This document shows, in pieces, positions 49,501 to 62,479 of a stretch of 64,000 bases of DNA. The stretch lies in NCBI RefSeq assembly GCF_001949145.1, contig NW_019091393.1, positions 317,684 through 381,683 on the forward strand, given 5' to 3'. The position numbers and the translations under genes are program-made. The DNA comes from Acanthaster planci. Its lineage: Eukaryota > Echinodermata > Asteroidea > Valvatida > Acanthasteridae. Position 1 is the stretch's first letter; every line of letters starts with the position of its first letter. Below the pieces are notes generated by a model. That model was not told the origin of the DNA and did no database searches. It was given only the letters and a program-made list of their open reading frames with translations.

Positions 49501-52500
49501 ATCGCTCGTTACCGGTGCTTGACTTCCCCTTTACAGATATTTTCCTTCCTGAATGGTCTATGCAGATGAAAAAAATTCTCGCTCGAAAAGAATTTTCATA
49601 GGACGGAAGATGCAGCCCAGGGCACGATACTGTAGCAATCATCGTCAGAATATCGAGTTCTGGCGTCGTTTCTAATCCATTCACATGAAACTACTCTTCC
49701 TTCCTCGTCTCCATTTTCACTCTTCCTTTCACCTTGACTTAGTTTTTGTTCACCCATTCATTCATTCTTAATCTTAATTTAATGTTCTTGTGCTACTTTT
49801 TCTCAATCCCGTCATGTCCGCATACCCTTCCCTAAACTTTCTCACCAATCGTCTTTTTAAGTTCGCTTCCAAGTCTTGAAGTTAAGTCCAACTTCACAAA
49901 GTTAGGTTCGACCATCGCACCTACCCTTTCGACACGGCCCGGCCTGAAGCCACTTCCTGACGTCATCGGCAAAATCTCTGACGATTTTTGACGTCATCCG
50001 TGATCGTGCCCATCGAACTTTATAGCGAGCCTGCAGTCTTGGATTCCATGTGCAGGTCACTGGAGGGTGCACACACAGTTACGAGCCCCCTTCACGATAA
50101 GAGTCAATTTTTATTATCGAGCTAGCTGTGCGAATCGGTAATGCGTTTTCGGCAAAAAAGTTGAGTGTGCAAGATTCCTTCATCTTTTTACAGATGCAGG
50201 AAAGGTTTCCAGTCTATTTTGTCTCGATCCATCTCCCAAGTTGCACCAAGAAGAAGGTCGATGTTGTGTCGCTCTGAAGTACTTAACGCCCCTACCGCAC
50301 ACCCCAACCGATTCTGCTGACAACCTCCACATTCCCCTGTCATAAATCTTCCCTCGCCGTTTCGACGCACAGCCATCATCGTGTAATTTGGCAAACACGA
50401 TGACGCTTCTGTTTCCATCCTTCCTCCTTCTGACATCAGCCAATGGCAATACAATGACGTCATGCCTCTATCCTTTCGCCTGTCTTAACTCTGTATGACT
50501 GACAGTTATGTCTGAATTACTATGGCACACCCACTGCAGTATGTTGGTATATTTAGCACATGAGCCGATCACAACTCCCCCCCCCCAAAAAAGAGATGGT
50601 ACACGGCGGAAGGGCAGCTAATCCGCGGCCAGCCGCGACCGCTTCCTGCCCGTGGCGTCTCTGGCAAGGAGACCTCGTAATATGAACTACTCCTCCGGGT
50701 CACATAAGTCCATCGCGTCAGAATCCGGTCAAGTTTCCGTCTAGTCCCGGCACGGCCCGAAGAGAGAGCCGTCCTCGTTTTCTTCATGCCGGTAAGCATA
50801 TATTACATTGCACTACACATCTTTGTCCGTCGAAAAAAAAGCACTTCGGCGTTTAAAAGCCTGAGTACACGTCCAAAAGGCTAAACATGGCGGGGGGTTT
50901 GGCCACATCATTTCAGCTCAGATGTCCGCAGTTTTTCAGCAAATTGGCTGTCAGATGGGGCTCACAACAGACGACGATGAAATTCCACACTGATCAACCT
51001 CAGCGATTGATCCCCTATGATTTATATCCTTCGCCTCTCTCTATCACGGGAAATATTTATCATGTATTTGGTGTTCGGCGCCTCCCATATTCGACACTAG
51101 GAAATTGGATCGGCAGCCGAGACGAGAGTTAGATTAAGGGATGACGGGTCCTGGGTGCGTTTGGGGGATCATTGATGAGATCAGAGCCGGGGAAGCCTTT
51201 ACCCCAAGAAGTGGAAACTTGATGCAGGAATTCGTGCGTCTGTTTCCGCGCTCGGAAAACGTGAGCTTGTAAGGAGCTCAAGGGGATAGGGGCTCAGAAG
51301 AAAGGCTGAAAATCTTCCCTCACTTCAAGAAAACTCGGGATTTTTTCCAATTGTTTACTGTACAGAAAACATTTTATACCTCTCTGGCATTACAAAGGCA
51401 TCACTAGTGAAGGATATTATGCTGAAATCTACCCAGTTTCCACTAACATGCTTGAATTTCGAGAGGAAAAAGGCAGTGTAATGGATGAATTTGGGAGTTT
51501 AAATCCAGTGGATTCAGGCGACAGGATTTTTGTGGTTTTTTTTTTGGGTGAGCATTTATGTAGGCCTACCCCTTTTCGCTACTGAACAGTCACTTTTTCC
51601 CCCGCGTACGTCAAACTGTGGTCGGCAAACTATGGCTAGCTGCCAAACACCGGATAATGTAATTACGTACGTCTACTGAATACTTTTCTCAGCACTGACG
51701 GGGCACAGGTATAATTTAAGATGAAATCGTTCATCTGCCGAGGGTAACCTTAGTGCAAGGTCTTTTGAGAAAGACACAATTCTTTTTGTCTATTGAAATT
51801 GGCGATTAACAAGGGATCTTGCTATCTATCGAAGTTCAAGTCGGAGTTTGCAAGAATTTTCGATCTTACATTTCTTACCTTTAATCCGATTAACGAAACT
51901 TTCCCTTTGAAAAATGGTTTAACCCTAAAAAAAAATTGATTGATTGCTTTCTGCATTTGAATTCTTGTTCAGAAAATTCTTAAAGTCCTCGGCGCGAATG
52001 AACTGCAACCAAGTTGTAAAGGCTGTACAATCTGCTACTATGACACCAAGACATGGCTAGCAGCGGGGGGGGGATTGAGATTAGTCCTTTGGGGTAAGGA
52101 AGGCCCAGTTTCCTCCCTGACAAAACAACAAGCAGACAGAACAAAAGAAAGGTTTATACTGCTCTACTGTCGAGGAGGTCACATTCAAAGCGCTCCTAGG
52201 AACCTGTAAAGTCCCTTGGTTGAGAAGAAAAAGAAATGTCAAAAAGTCAGGACATAATTATGTCAGATCGTAGTGATAGCTTTGCTCATAAGTCAAGTCT
52301 GATGCGAGACCATTTTTTGAAAGGTTTGCATATTCTTCGGTTTAACAAATGAACACGTTCCCTCCGACCGTGTCCCACTTTGGACAATGATGTTTTACGC
52401 GTTCACGACAATTGAGCGTCTTTGCATAGCCGGTAGAGCCGTGCTCTATTGAATAACATTCGATATCACAAATGGATTTTTCCCCATTTTTGTCGAGCCA

Positions 52501-55500
52501 AGAGGAAAGGGGGAACGTGTATTTTCAAACAAATTGGATCTACATTGCAATTTGGCTTTTAAGCGTGTTTTCATTTTGCGCTGTACGCTCGGTAACCGGT
52601 ACATTAAATTGGATTCCGAAATAAACAGCAGGGCGATTTTTTTTACGTCAGCAGACATGCGGTTGATTTCGATTGATTGATAGGTTGGTTTGTAAATTTG
52701 TAGTGCAGATCCTGCAGTGACTTCCTTCATTTTCAAAATGGAAAGTACAGCCTAACTTCGGGTTCCACGGGGTTCATGTGTTACCGCTTTGTACCGTACT
52801 TCAGTAACCAATTTTTTTTGGGGGGGGGTTCACTCTATGGAAATTTACACTGTTGGCTAAATTTCAACAGCTCGAGTTTACACATCATAATGCAGCTGCA
52901 AGGACGCTGACATAAGAGTGGGAAGGTGTACATATTCTGTATTTCACCTGCACTCGGTTTTAATGTGTTGGCATGGATATAAATTAATTGATCTATGGCG
53001 CCTGGGATGGTCCACTGTTATTTGGTAGCGTGAAGAGCTTCGTATTGCTGTATTTTTTTCTCCGGGAGAAAGCGATTACATTCGCGCGGCGTCGTTTGTT
53101 TCGGCTGGCAATGGAAGGTGACGCACAAGTGAAGACGAGATTGAGGAAGTGTGGTTTCGATGACTGATAATGACTGAACTGTCATTTGGATTCGTCGACT
53201 GGAATGAATTTAACGTCATCTCGCTCTGCAGTCTATAGACAGATATTGCTCCATTGAAAGTGATGATTCAGTCACTGCGGCTGTTCTTATTTATCGCCCA
53301 GTTTATTACGCCAAGAATATAATGGACGATTAGGCAATTGTACCTTTGACGCTGACCGTAGCTTTTCTCCCTTTTACTGCAAATCATTGATCTCCGATGT
53401 GCCCGGCAGACTTGTCAACCGGGGTGTGAAGAGATCATTTTTTTCTGTTGTGTTTTAGTTGTGGTAGAATTTCAGATTTGAAATGCCGTACGAGTCGCGT
53501 GGGCTTAGTATGTTGGAGATTTAGGGCACTTTCTTTGATCAGACAATGACATTAGATGTTGCATGGGTGAGAGTATGGCGCCAGGCTTAGGCTTTAATAT
53601 CTCGTTGGAGATCAGTTGCAGATCTTTCAGGGAAACATTTTTCATCAGTGAAAACAGCTTTCTGCACGCACATGGCCAGGAGGCCGTGTGGGGGGAGTTC
53701 TGTGTACGTTTAGGAGAGACTAACGAGCACGTTTCAGACATTTGGATTGGTACTTACATGGTGAGGCAAATCTTATTCATTTATATCATGAGGCTGAGTG
53801 TGATCTGCTTGTAGAGCCTCGCCTTCGTCTGAGTATATGATAATTCTGTGTAGGGAATTAAGGAATACTAAAACCAACTGATTCTTCGATGTTTGGGTTT
53901 TCTTTTCGCTTGAAAGCTCCAATAATGAGTTTCCATGGCAACCTTTCACAAAGAAAAGGGAAACAAACTCCAAGGGTTATTCCTTTCTATGATCGATTTC
54001 TTCTTGTGCACCAAGACGACAAAATATATACATCTTAGAATTGGATTTGCTTTTATTGGATTTTGCTCGTAGACCTAGCGTACAAGTCAACGTCTGGGTA
54101 CCAAACACAAAGCTTGTCTAGGCACAGACTCCCAGGCTGTCCTTCAACCAGCTGTATGGTCTACATGTTCTGTGGAACAGCCCAGGTAAGACTTCGAATT
54201 ACTCCAACTGTCACAAACAGTCCTGATATCATTTTCATACAATGTAAATTACAAGTCAGCTGTTGCTCCCATAAGGGCAGTTGTTAAATTTTTTATGTTT
54301 AACAAGTTTTGATATACCTTTGTTCCGGTATCGTTTTACCTTTTTGTTACATTTCACGCCTTTAAGGTATACACTGATGTCATGTCCACAGTTTGACACC
54401 ACTTTTGTATGCAATTCTCAGGACATGTCCCTATATTGTAGGACGTAAGGCCTGGCCCTAAAATCTCAAGGTTTTCTGAGTGCATGGGGCATTTGGAAGG
54501 GCGGCAGTGTTAGATATAACAGTTCGATCGTCCTTGGAATTCACGGAAGAACATATGAAGTCTCTGCACCGATTTCAGTCAGATGTTGAGATTGAAATCA
54601 GCAGAGATTTCAAGGAGGGCGGGCAGTCCTTGGCTCCTTGGAGGATCCAGAGGGGCCAACGGGTGCTACGGCCCTAGTAGGGGCAAATTTGGGGGTTTTT
54701 TTAATAAAATGTGGGCGTATCAAGCGTCCCGGCATTTAACCTCGCCCTTTGGAAAGGTCACAAAAAGTCCCATAGAGAAATTTCCCCAAAAAGAGAAGAG
54801 AAGAAAATGATGTTTAGTCGTTAAGTGTTGTAATGACTGCAGGAGCAGGTTGCACCTAACGCAGTTCAACCTTCAAATTGGTATGACGGCGTCCCTTCCA
54901 TTATTAACGGCAGGAGGACGACATTCATCCCCCCTGCTCGATCGTAGGCGTCTGTCAGCTGTAATGTAATTATAATACTTTGCTCTAAATGTGAGTGAGA
55001 CGCTCTATGTGTGACTGAAATTTCTGTCGACTTTCGGCGTGCAGGTATAAAGAATCGCTTTGGCAGGGCCATGCGCGAACCTAAGGAGGCGTGAAATCTA
55101 ATTAGGTGATATCGTAACCTCGCGAGAGGGGAGCTAGCTACAGACACATTTCAAAACTCTGTGCTGTGTAGCCAAATTTATCTCGGGGATTGAAAATTTG
55201 TGTCAACCGTGCTAGGCACAGGTTAACTTCAACAAAGTCATAAAGTCATAAATGTAGGTAGGCTCTATTTTTATGCTGGTTGGGGGCTGACGAGACATTC
55301 ATCGTCAAAACTGACTTTTGAGAGCCATTTTTTTTTTAGTTTTATTGGTTCATTTCGAAAAGAAAGACATATAAATTATATTATTAAACTGTGTAGTATG
55401 GCAATGAAAGGATCCAATGGCCAATCACACGACGCGATGACGCACTATGTACATTTGCGCCAATACTGCGATATTAGATATCGTAGGTTTGAATACGATT

Positions 55501-55733
55501 TCACAGTATCATTTTTAAATACAATCACACGACAGGGCAATGTATTGCTTATTTCAACCCCTCATGACCTAAACTGCTTAATCAATATATTTAGATGTAA
55601 AAATGCAGAAGTCACAAACAAAAAGATAAAGGGATTTGTTGAAAAACACGCAAACAGTACAGTTTAATACGTCAGCCCTCTTATTGGTTTCAGGGCTTCC
55701 CTCGAAAATTGTCGGCTTTTGGAAAATTAATTC
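43505..55733. other. No confirmed gene; CRE cluster and one exon-like frame
   Basis: No frame shows a known domain. GC-richer patches occur at about 47940-48240 and 50560-50790. Items noted separately are the CRE palindromes, a possible spliced exon at 53543-53760 and a faint LINE-like peptide near 44938. A short GT run lies at 49031-49045. Confidence 0.45.
49958..49996. promoter_or_regulatory. Two CRE palindromes (TGACGTCA) 31 bp apart
   Basis: TGACGTCA occurs at 49958-49965 and 49989-49996, about three helical turns apart. Further copies lie at 47576-47583 and 50455-50462. This is the full consensus for CREB/ATF dimers. No adjacent gene could be identified, so a regulatory role is inferred from the motif alone. 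Confidence 0.45.
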
Positions 55734-56520
55734 AATAAGCCTTTTGCCAGTTAAATTTGAATAACGTCTGGTACACTGAGTTATCTGATTGCACATAAAC
55801 ATAACAATTTCAGTTGCAAAGATAGACACTATACCTCTTGATTTGGGGCAAGCTTTTGCATAGTGACCACCACCTCTGGAATGGACTTATTCACAGATAT
55901 ATAAGCCCATAAACGGGCAGCTCCTGTTCAAAACAACGACGGGGCACCATAGCCGAGATGGCACCCGACTAAATCCAAATGCGCGTGGGCAAATTCACCC
56001 CTCGGCATAGAGCACAGTTGAACAATTCCAGTCATAAGATTCTATGAAGTCATTTTTCGATTGTGAAAAAAAATCCCCTATTTACTTTATCTGGCCCATG
56101 GGGATTCAAAACAGTTTTGAAAAGAAAAGATAGCGTGCGGTACCAAAGAGGGAACGTAGATTAGCACACGTAAATAAATACATGTACGTATATGTATCTG
56201 CAATCTACTTGCTGCATCCATCGGTTCACCGCCCACTGCTTGCCCACACTTATAAAAATCACAGTTATATGCACACGACTGGTGGTCTATATGTTTATAC
56301 GTCTGTAGACTGGTTCCTTTGTGCCCTTCTTATCCACTGAAAACAGTGCATTGGTGCAGGGCATCTCTTATGTAACCAAGGAAAAGCTTGCCCCAACCAC
56401 GAGGTATTAATTAAGGCAACAGTGGCTTTGGTGTGGAGAATTCAAATCGTTACTTCACGTAAATTTAAAGAACTCATCACTGTTCTAGATTTCATTCAAA
56501 TTTACTTCTCAAAAGGATTA
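55734..56520 (+). mobile_element. MITE family S, copy B, with a nested insertion
   Basis: The left end (AAGCCTTTTGCCAGTTAAAT near 55738) and right end (AAATTTACTTCTCAAAAGG near 56499) match copies A and C. The interior is also shared: GTACACTGAGTTATCTGATT near 55773, and AGCTTGCCCC then ACCACGAGGTAT near 56392. Relative to copy C it contains about 430 extra bases (55885-56312). The host copy must predate that insertion. It is non-coding. Confidence 0.8.
55885..56312 (+). mobile_element. SINE-like insertion with tRNA-Ser-like head
   Basis: The extra block in MITE copy B contains at 55942-56010 a degenerate tRNA-like unit. TAGCCGAGATGGC resembles a class II A box, GACTAAATCCAAAT resembles a serine anticodon stem-loop, and GTGGGCAAATTCACCCC resembles a T-arm. 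Its order and spacing match tRNA-Ser. The rest is unrelated AT-rich sequence. The boundaries come from comparison with copy C (62118-62479), and a three-base GAC at each side could be a remnant duplication. It could instead be original sequence lost from copy C. Confidence 0.5.
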
Positions 56521-57081
56521 TTCAAGTCGTGCTGAGAACAGGCCTTGTCATTCCTGCACAGAAATGGAAAGGTTGGACTTCACTGGGATAACTTGTGACT
56601 CTAGGTGGCGCTGTTTACAATAGAACCATTGATTCCGATTTAATGCAGATCAAGTATGGATAGGACCATGTTTCTATGCATCACCGTTGGAGCAATTGGC
56701 GTGCCGAAACAATGCGCATTATAATCACCAGACCGCGTCATTTGGGCTTTTTTCTTTCTTTCTTTTTCGGTCTCTCTTTTTCTTTCCTGAAACGTACAAA
56801 TACCATCAATAAAGTACAGACTAGCTTCTGAAACATTTAACTCAATGGGCCTCTAAAAAGCAAGGTCGTTCGGGAACAAAGCACGCGCGCGAGTCCACGT
56901 AGGGACGCACTAATAGGGTAGACCTCGCACGCGTGTCCGAATGACCTCAGACGCACTTCATTTGGGGTATGCGCTGTCGGAATACCGAACCGGCCTCATT
57001 TTAGGAGATATCGGCTTGGCAACACTGGACAACCGTAGACGCGAACAAATCAGATAATTCCTTCAACTTCGCCAGCAGTCA

Positions 57082-57259
57082 CAATACGGGCGATTCACAA
57101 CAGTGCACCTCAGGGAGTTTGAAACGCGTTCACCAATCACAGTGCGCGAAATCTGTCGACCCAATGCGGGTTTGGAAAGAGTCGACAGATTTCGCACACT
57201 GTCATTGGTCAACGCGTTGCGAACTCTTGGAGGTGCACTATTGTGAATCGACCGTATTG
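57082..57259. mobile_element. 178-bp fold-back MITE-like element
   Basis: The two halves are inverted copies over about 78 bp each. CAATACGGGCGATTCACAAC on the left is matched by the reverse complement of GTTGTGAATCG-like and CCGTATTG sequence on the right. GCGCGAAATCTGTCGAC and GTCGACAGATTTCGC flank a loop of about 23 bases (about 57160-57182). The arms differ at only a few positions. No coding potential exists. No clear target duplication was seen, so the superfamily is open. Confidence 0.88.
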
Positions 57260-60200
57260 ATCTCTAGGGCAGTGTGAATGTTCAAAAACGATGCACATTA
57301 AACTAACCTACCGGAGCAGTGTCGGAAAGTCACTGACCGTTCGACTGCACTGACCGTGTCGCTGGACTGCCAAATGATACAATTCACATCTTTGCATGAT
57401 GCAAGTAAACCAACTCTAATTTAATCTGTACTTACACCAAATTATTTTGACGGAAGCACTGAAATGACTAAATTTCTATTCCATGACAAACCACTTCAAG
57501 AAACTTTGAATACTGACACAAACTTATTTTCTAAATTAAGAAAAATGAATAAACTGTATCCTAACCGCCTCTTTGGAGAACTCGGTCTCGAATCACCCCC
57601 TCTTATACTGCGGGGGCAGTATCCATCATTCATTCTTAACAGACATCTTTATTATCTTCTGCTTCAGCATTTTTTCCCATTATTTTTCGCTGTACTGTGC
57701 AAATCTCATTCCTTGGGGGGGACATCCAGGATTGACTGAAATGGCTTCATTCGAAAGGATAAAAGGATTCGAGAACCGAAATGATTCCCGCATATTTTGA
57801 ATTTTAAAACATTTTTTTAAGATTCTGTCTTGTTTTGTGGCCTTAAAATCAGCCCAGGTAGTGGCTCAGCGACAGGATGTATGGCTTAATAGTCATACGT
57901 GTAGGCCTATACATTTTTGAATTCTTTAATTTTGGTTTGTGAGATGAAAAGAATTCACGGAACTGGAGTCGAAATTAAAGCTGCCAGCAATTTCTATGCC
58001 GCCTCCATCAGGTACGCTCCGTTTGTCAACAAGTGAACTATGGCCAAGGTAATGTACACAGGAAGAGGGCGTGGCTACGTAGAGAACGGGGTTGCGTGCC
58101 TCAGTAAAAAGCAGATAGAGTGGGGATCAGTCAACAAAAAAGTCGAGGGGCATACCTGTTGATTCCCTCCGAAAAAAGACTGTTTAGTGGGATCAAAGGT
58201 CGATCTGCTTGTTTGTTGAGTCGATTCCCAACGCGGGTAGCGCCCGATAGTATGCTTTTATCCGATTACAGCTCCCTTAAATTGAGATTATGGTGTTAGT
58301 CGGCCGTTGGGTTTCGTCTTGTACTCATGGCTTCCGCAATTCGCTGTCATCTGCCATGCCGGCGATTTGCAGCCCGGCTTCTGTTCGCGCCCCACACGCC
58401 AATGGACGAGTCCACCTAGCAGTGGACGGCTCGTGTGAAAGCGAGAGACGCTCACGCAGCCTCCAGCGTCTTCCTCTCTCGCTCGCGTCAAGGCGGCAGT
58501 GTTCGGGCAGACGTCGGTGAAGTCGGATGACGTGCAGGGCGCCTGCCCCTACGACGATCTACTACTATACCCGTAGACTATCGGTTCCGTGGCACGCAAC
58601 CGAAGACGCCTTCTCTGGTATCACAGGGTGCCCAGGACGGATGCCAGTATAGGATTTCGTTCTTGCTGAAATTCTTTTTACGGTGACAGCTACCAGAGGG
58701 GGAAAAAGACGAGAAAAGGAGCCGGCCCGCTGATGGGATAGATGTTTTTTCACCGAGATTGTTCAGCTGTGTGAGTTAACACCGGAAGTAGTTTCTCTCC
58801 GGTTACTACCGTGAAAGGCCCCAAGCCCGAGATTGCCCGGAGGTTTTGGCGCCCTTTCGGTGAGTAGAATTCTACCGCTGCGCGTATTTTACCACGCTCT
58901 CCCTCGACTCGAGAGCAGTGGCATTTTAGTGTAGTTTCTTTGAAGAATCTATGCCTAGCTCATCCTACATACCCCAGACAAAACCCCTGGAATACCAGGT
59001 GCAGCGTTTGACTCACCTGATTTTTTTATAAGATGTCACTTGTGGTGTGTATAGCTTCCCTCCACCATTCTGGTCGATACAAATGTCCTGTCTACGCGAA
59101 TTTGAAATCGTAAATCAGCACGCCAGGGCACGCATCCACACTATTAATGGCTCGATGCTCGGCGAGAAAGGAGGCCGTTAATACCTGCGCAGCACGTGCT
59201 TTCTAATGTGCAGAAAATAGGGTGACAGTGTGCCTTTGAATAGATCGTGCAGCTGTGGAGTATGCTCCGCTCTTTAATGATGGGTAGCTACGTTCAATTT
59301 GAGTGCCGCCAGCATACGTTTTGGTATCGGAGTCCAGCAATGAAATAATTCTGTTGAATGGTGGGACATGTTATGGGACGAGAGCGTGCGAAGCGCAACA
59401 AGTACATAAAAAACTGCGCTCTCCCCTAATCGGTTTTTATCCGGGTGATATCAGTTTTTTCACCCGTATCAAATCGCTCAGACATACCTGGCACAACAAG
59501 TGCTAAGCTTTTCCTTAAAATGTCAACATGTCATTTTGTCAACCTTCACTCTGTCATTTTAATGAGGACGCGACTGCTTATTTTAAGGAGGCCGAAATAA
59601 CCATCGTTACGCATCCATTAAATATCGCCAATTAGATTACAAGATAAATATTCCACCGCTGGAAAAAATATCAGAAATTAGACCTCAAGTAGGCTATCGT
59701 CGCGTGCACGCGCACACTAATGATTGTTAACAAGGCTTTAGTTTCAGACGGCCCGAATATGATGCTTTTTAAGTAGCGATGAAATATGGGTGAGGCCGGA
59801 AATGATAGCCCAGGAACGTCTGGTGCGTGTTTTTGTTTCATGTTCGTCCATGCATTTTGAAGTTTGCAAGTCGCTTTGGGGGAGAGAATGTGAGTACGGG
59901 AATACACACGTCACGAGATTAATGGATTATGTAGTCGCATCCAAACAAGCTGGATTTCCTAAGATACCTTTCTGATGCCATCCTGGCGTCCATGGTCTTG
60001 GATGTTGTGACGGGGGCAATATTTGCCCAATCTGTAGCTCATTAGGCGGTCCAAATAACCAAAGTAGCCTCTGTGAATCGGGGTTATATTCTTGAAATAA
60101 ATTTTGCAGAGTTCAATCGGAGTATAATTGCTTGACAAATAAACAGAAAATGTCAGGAATTTTCTTCTCTCTGTTTCTGGTCGGCGACTATCAACCGTGA

Positions 60201-62117
60201 ATCGCTTCAGAGGCAGATTACATGTTCATTCAAGATTATTATCGTCAGATACTCTCGTTCGAGTTGGAAGACAGAGAACTTGGGCAGAGAAGCCATCCTC
60301 GTTAGACAGCGAACAAGAGGTTGCGGTTGTGGTTAAACAAATACCCCAGGTTGGTATGGGTGGTGGTCACCTTTCTCTGGCTAATCAAAATTACAGTTGC
60401 AAGAAGCCAGTTTTCCTCTTTTGGATGGTACTTTGCTGGAAGATGTACATACATTAACACGGTAGATATTTACTACATCCTTTCAAAACTGGAGATTCCG
60501 AGTAGCAACTTCACAATTATTCACATGTTATGGGGGTAGGAACTGTTGTTTTTGATGGTAGAAAACACTAATGGGTGTTGTTGATAAAAACTGAAGTCAG
60601 TGTAGAGCAACGATTAGCAACGATGCAACGATGTAGAATGCAGATACTTCAGAAGAGTTTTCGGAAAGTTGTCAGTTCGCAAAGGACAGGAATGCAACTG
60701 CCAGCGCCCACGAAACACAAGGTTTAGTTTGCGTGTCCAAAGTGACTTTCTTTCTCGAAGCATGCGTCAGCCAAAATGGTCCAAGCTTTTTGCACTCCGC
60801 CCGTATCTTTGCCGTTTGGATCAAATGATATATCTTTTGATACCCAGACCTTCGGGCGACAACTTAATTTAAACTTGCTCTGCAGCGACAGAACTTGTGT
60901 GTCATTTCAGTTTTCCGATCGGAGGGCTTTAGGGATTTTTTTTCGGTTAAGGCGATCGCGGCAAAACTGGGGTAACGTTTCCCGGGTTTTTTCCTTTTGA
61001 CATCATCGGAAAGCATCAAGACCTTTGTATTTTAGTTGCTTCGAAAATTCTCTTGTTGCAACAGGGAAAATCTTTTCTTGTTGACAACAAAGATCAGACA
61101 GAAAATATGTACACGACATGGTTTAGGGGCAACATGGTGTCCAGGATTGTCTGGCAGTGCCAACATCGTATTGTTCCAATGCTTTTAGTTTAAAACGTGC
61201 AGGGCTGTTAAAGTAACAATGTTGGCCACTTGTAAAGCAATACTCACGCAGGAAAAATGTCGCCAGATTTCAAAGGTCGGACAAGAAATCGGCGATAAAA
61301 AGACAAGCCTGCCATTAATCTTAACCTTCCATAACATGCAGCATGTAAACCAGATAATTTAATAAAACCTAAAAAGAAAAGTCAAGTTGTGTACATATAA
61401 CTCAGTGCATGTAGCATGCATGTACGAGTAATTCGTCGAACAAAGTCCGCTATTCAACCCCTGTGGTCGTCCAAGTTCGAGTGTCGCTTTTTATCTCAGA
61501 GTTTACTGCAATATTTGCTTGCATTCTGAAAATCGGATTTTGAAGTGCATGTTTGTTTATACGACTTGATGTGGTATACCAGGTGACAGGCTTGTACGGG
61601 GAACGCCAATCCAGTGTGCGTTACACAGTGAGCCTGGTAACAGCAGTCTGCTTTATCTGCGTTCTTACAAATCTTGTGCCATGTGCATGAGTTTACGAAG
61701 CCCACCATTTTTATCAGTTTAATAGCCCCATGTACACCGGAACTTGTTTTCGGTACACAAAAGGCCGCGATTTAGGGACCCTCTTAAAGCCGGGGGTTAC
61801 AGTCCCATCTTTCGATCTGGAAGTGTAATAAGCAACGTTCATTTCAATCGAGAATGCTCATATGTATCCCTGTGGAACAGAAGCACGCACCTTAAAGATG
61901 GCTGCCGTGCACAGCCTCTATCGGCACTGCGGTCTTAAAATGAACACCTTTGCTCACGCATTGTCGTTAAAGAGTTAGCCTTCTACGCTTACCCTGCTTT
62001 TGAAATCTCGGCTAATTTGAATGGGTTCCCAAATTCTAGAATTGGTGTCGCAGTGATAATGTTAAAATATTAAAAAGTGTCCCGCAGGTGCTTGTTCGGA
62101 CCTTTGGAACCTATAAT
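57260..62117. other. No gene recognised
   Basis: There is a GC-rich patch at about 58280-58560 and otherwise short frames only. A loose tandem of GCAACGAT occurs near 60605-60635. No RNA gene was recognised. Confidence 0.5.
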
Positions 62118-62479
62118 TAGCCTTTTGCGTGTCATATTTGAATAGAATCTGGTATACTGCGTTATCTGATTGCGCATAAACAACAATTTGAATTCCCCAG
62201 ACTAAAGACACTGTTGTTATACCTCCTGATTCGGGATAAGCTTTTGCATAGCAACCACAATCTCCAGAATGGACAGGTTCCTTCGTGCCTTTCTTTTCCA
62301 TTGAGAACAATGTATTGATGCAAGGTGTCTCATATGTAACGAAGCAAAGGCTTGCCCTGAATCATGAGGTATACAAACAGTGTCTTTAGTATGGAGAACT
62401 CAATTTCTAATGTCCACGTCAATTTAAACGACTCAGTATACGAGATTTTATTCAAATTAAACTTTTCTCGCAAAAGCTT
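62118..62479 (+). mobile_element. MITE family S, copy C (most complete)
   Basis: The left end (TAGCCTTTTGCGTGTCATAT near 62118) is matched by the reverse complement of the right end (CTCGCAAAAGCTTA, 62467-62480). The inverted repeats run for about 45-50 bp and include the GTATACTG motif at both ends. This copy keeps the interior that copy A lacks and has no insertion as in copy B, so it defines the family at about 362 bp. TTA at both borders hints at a TA or TTA target site. It is non-coding. Confidence 0.82.
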
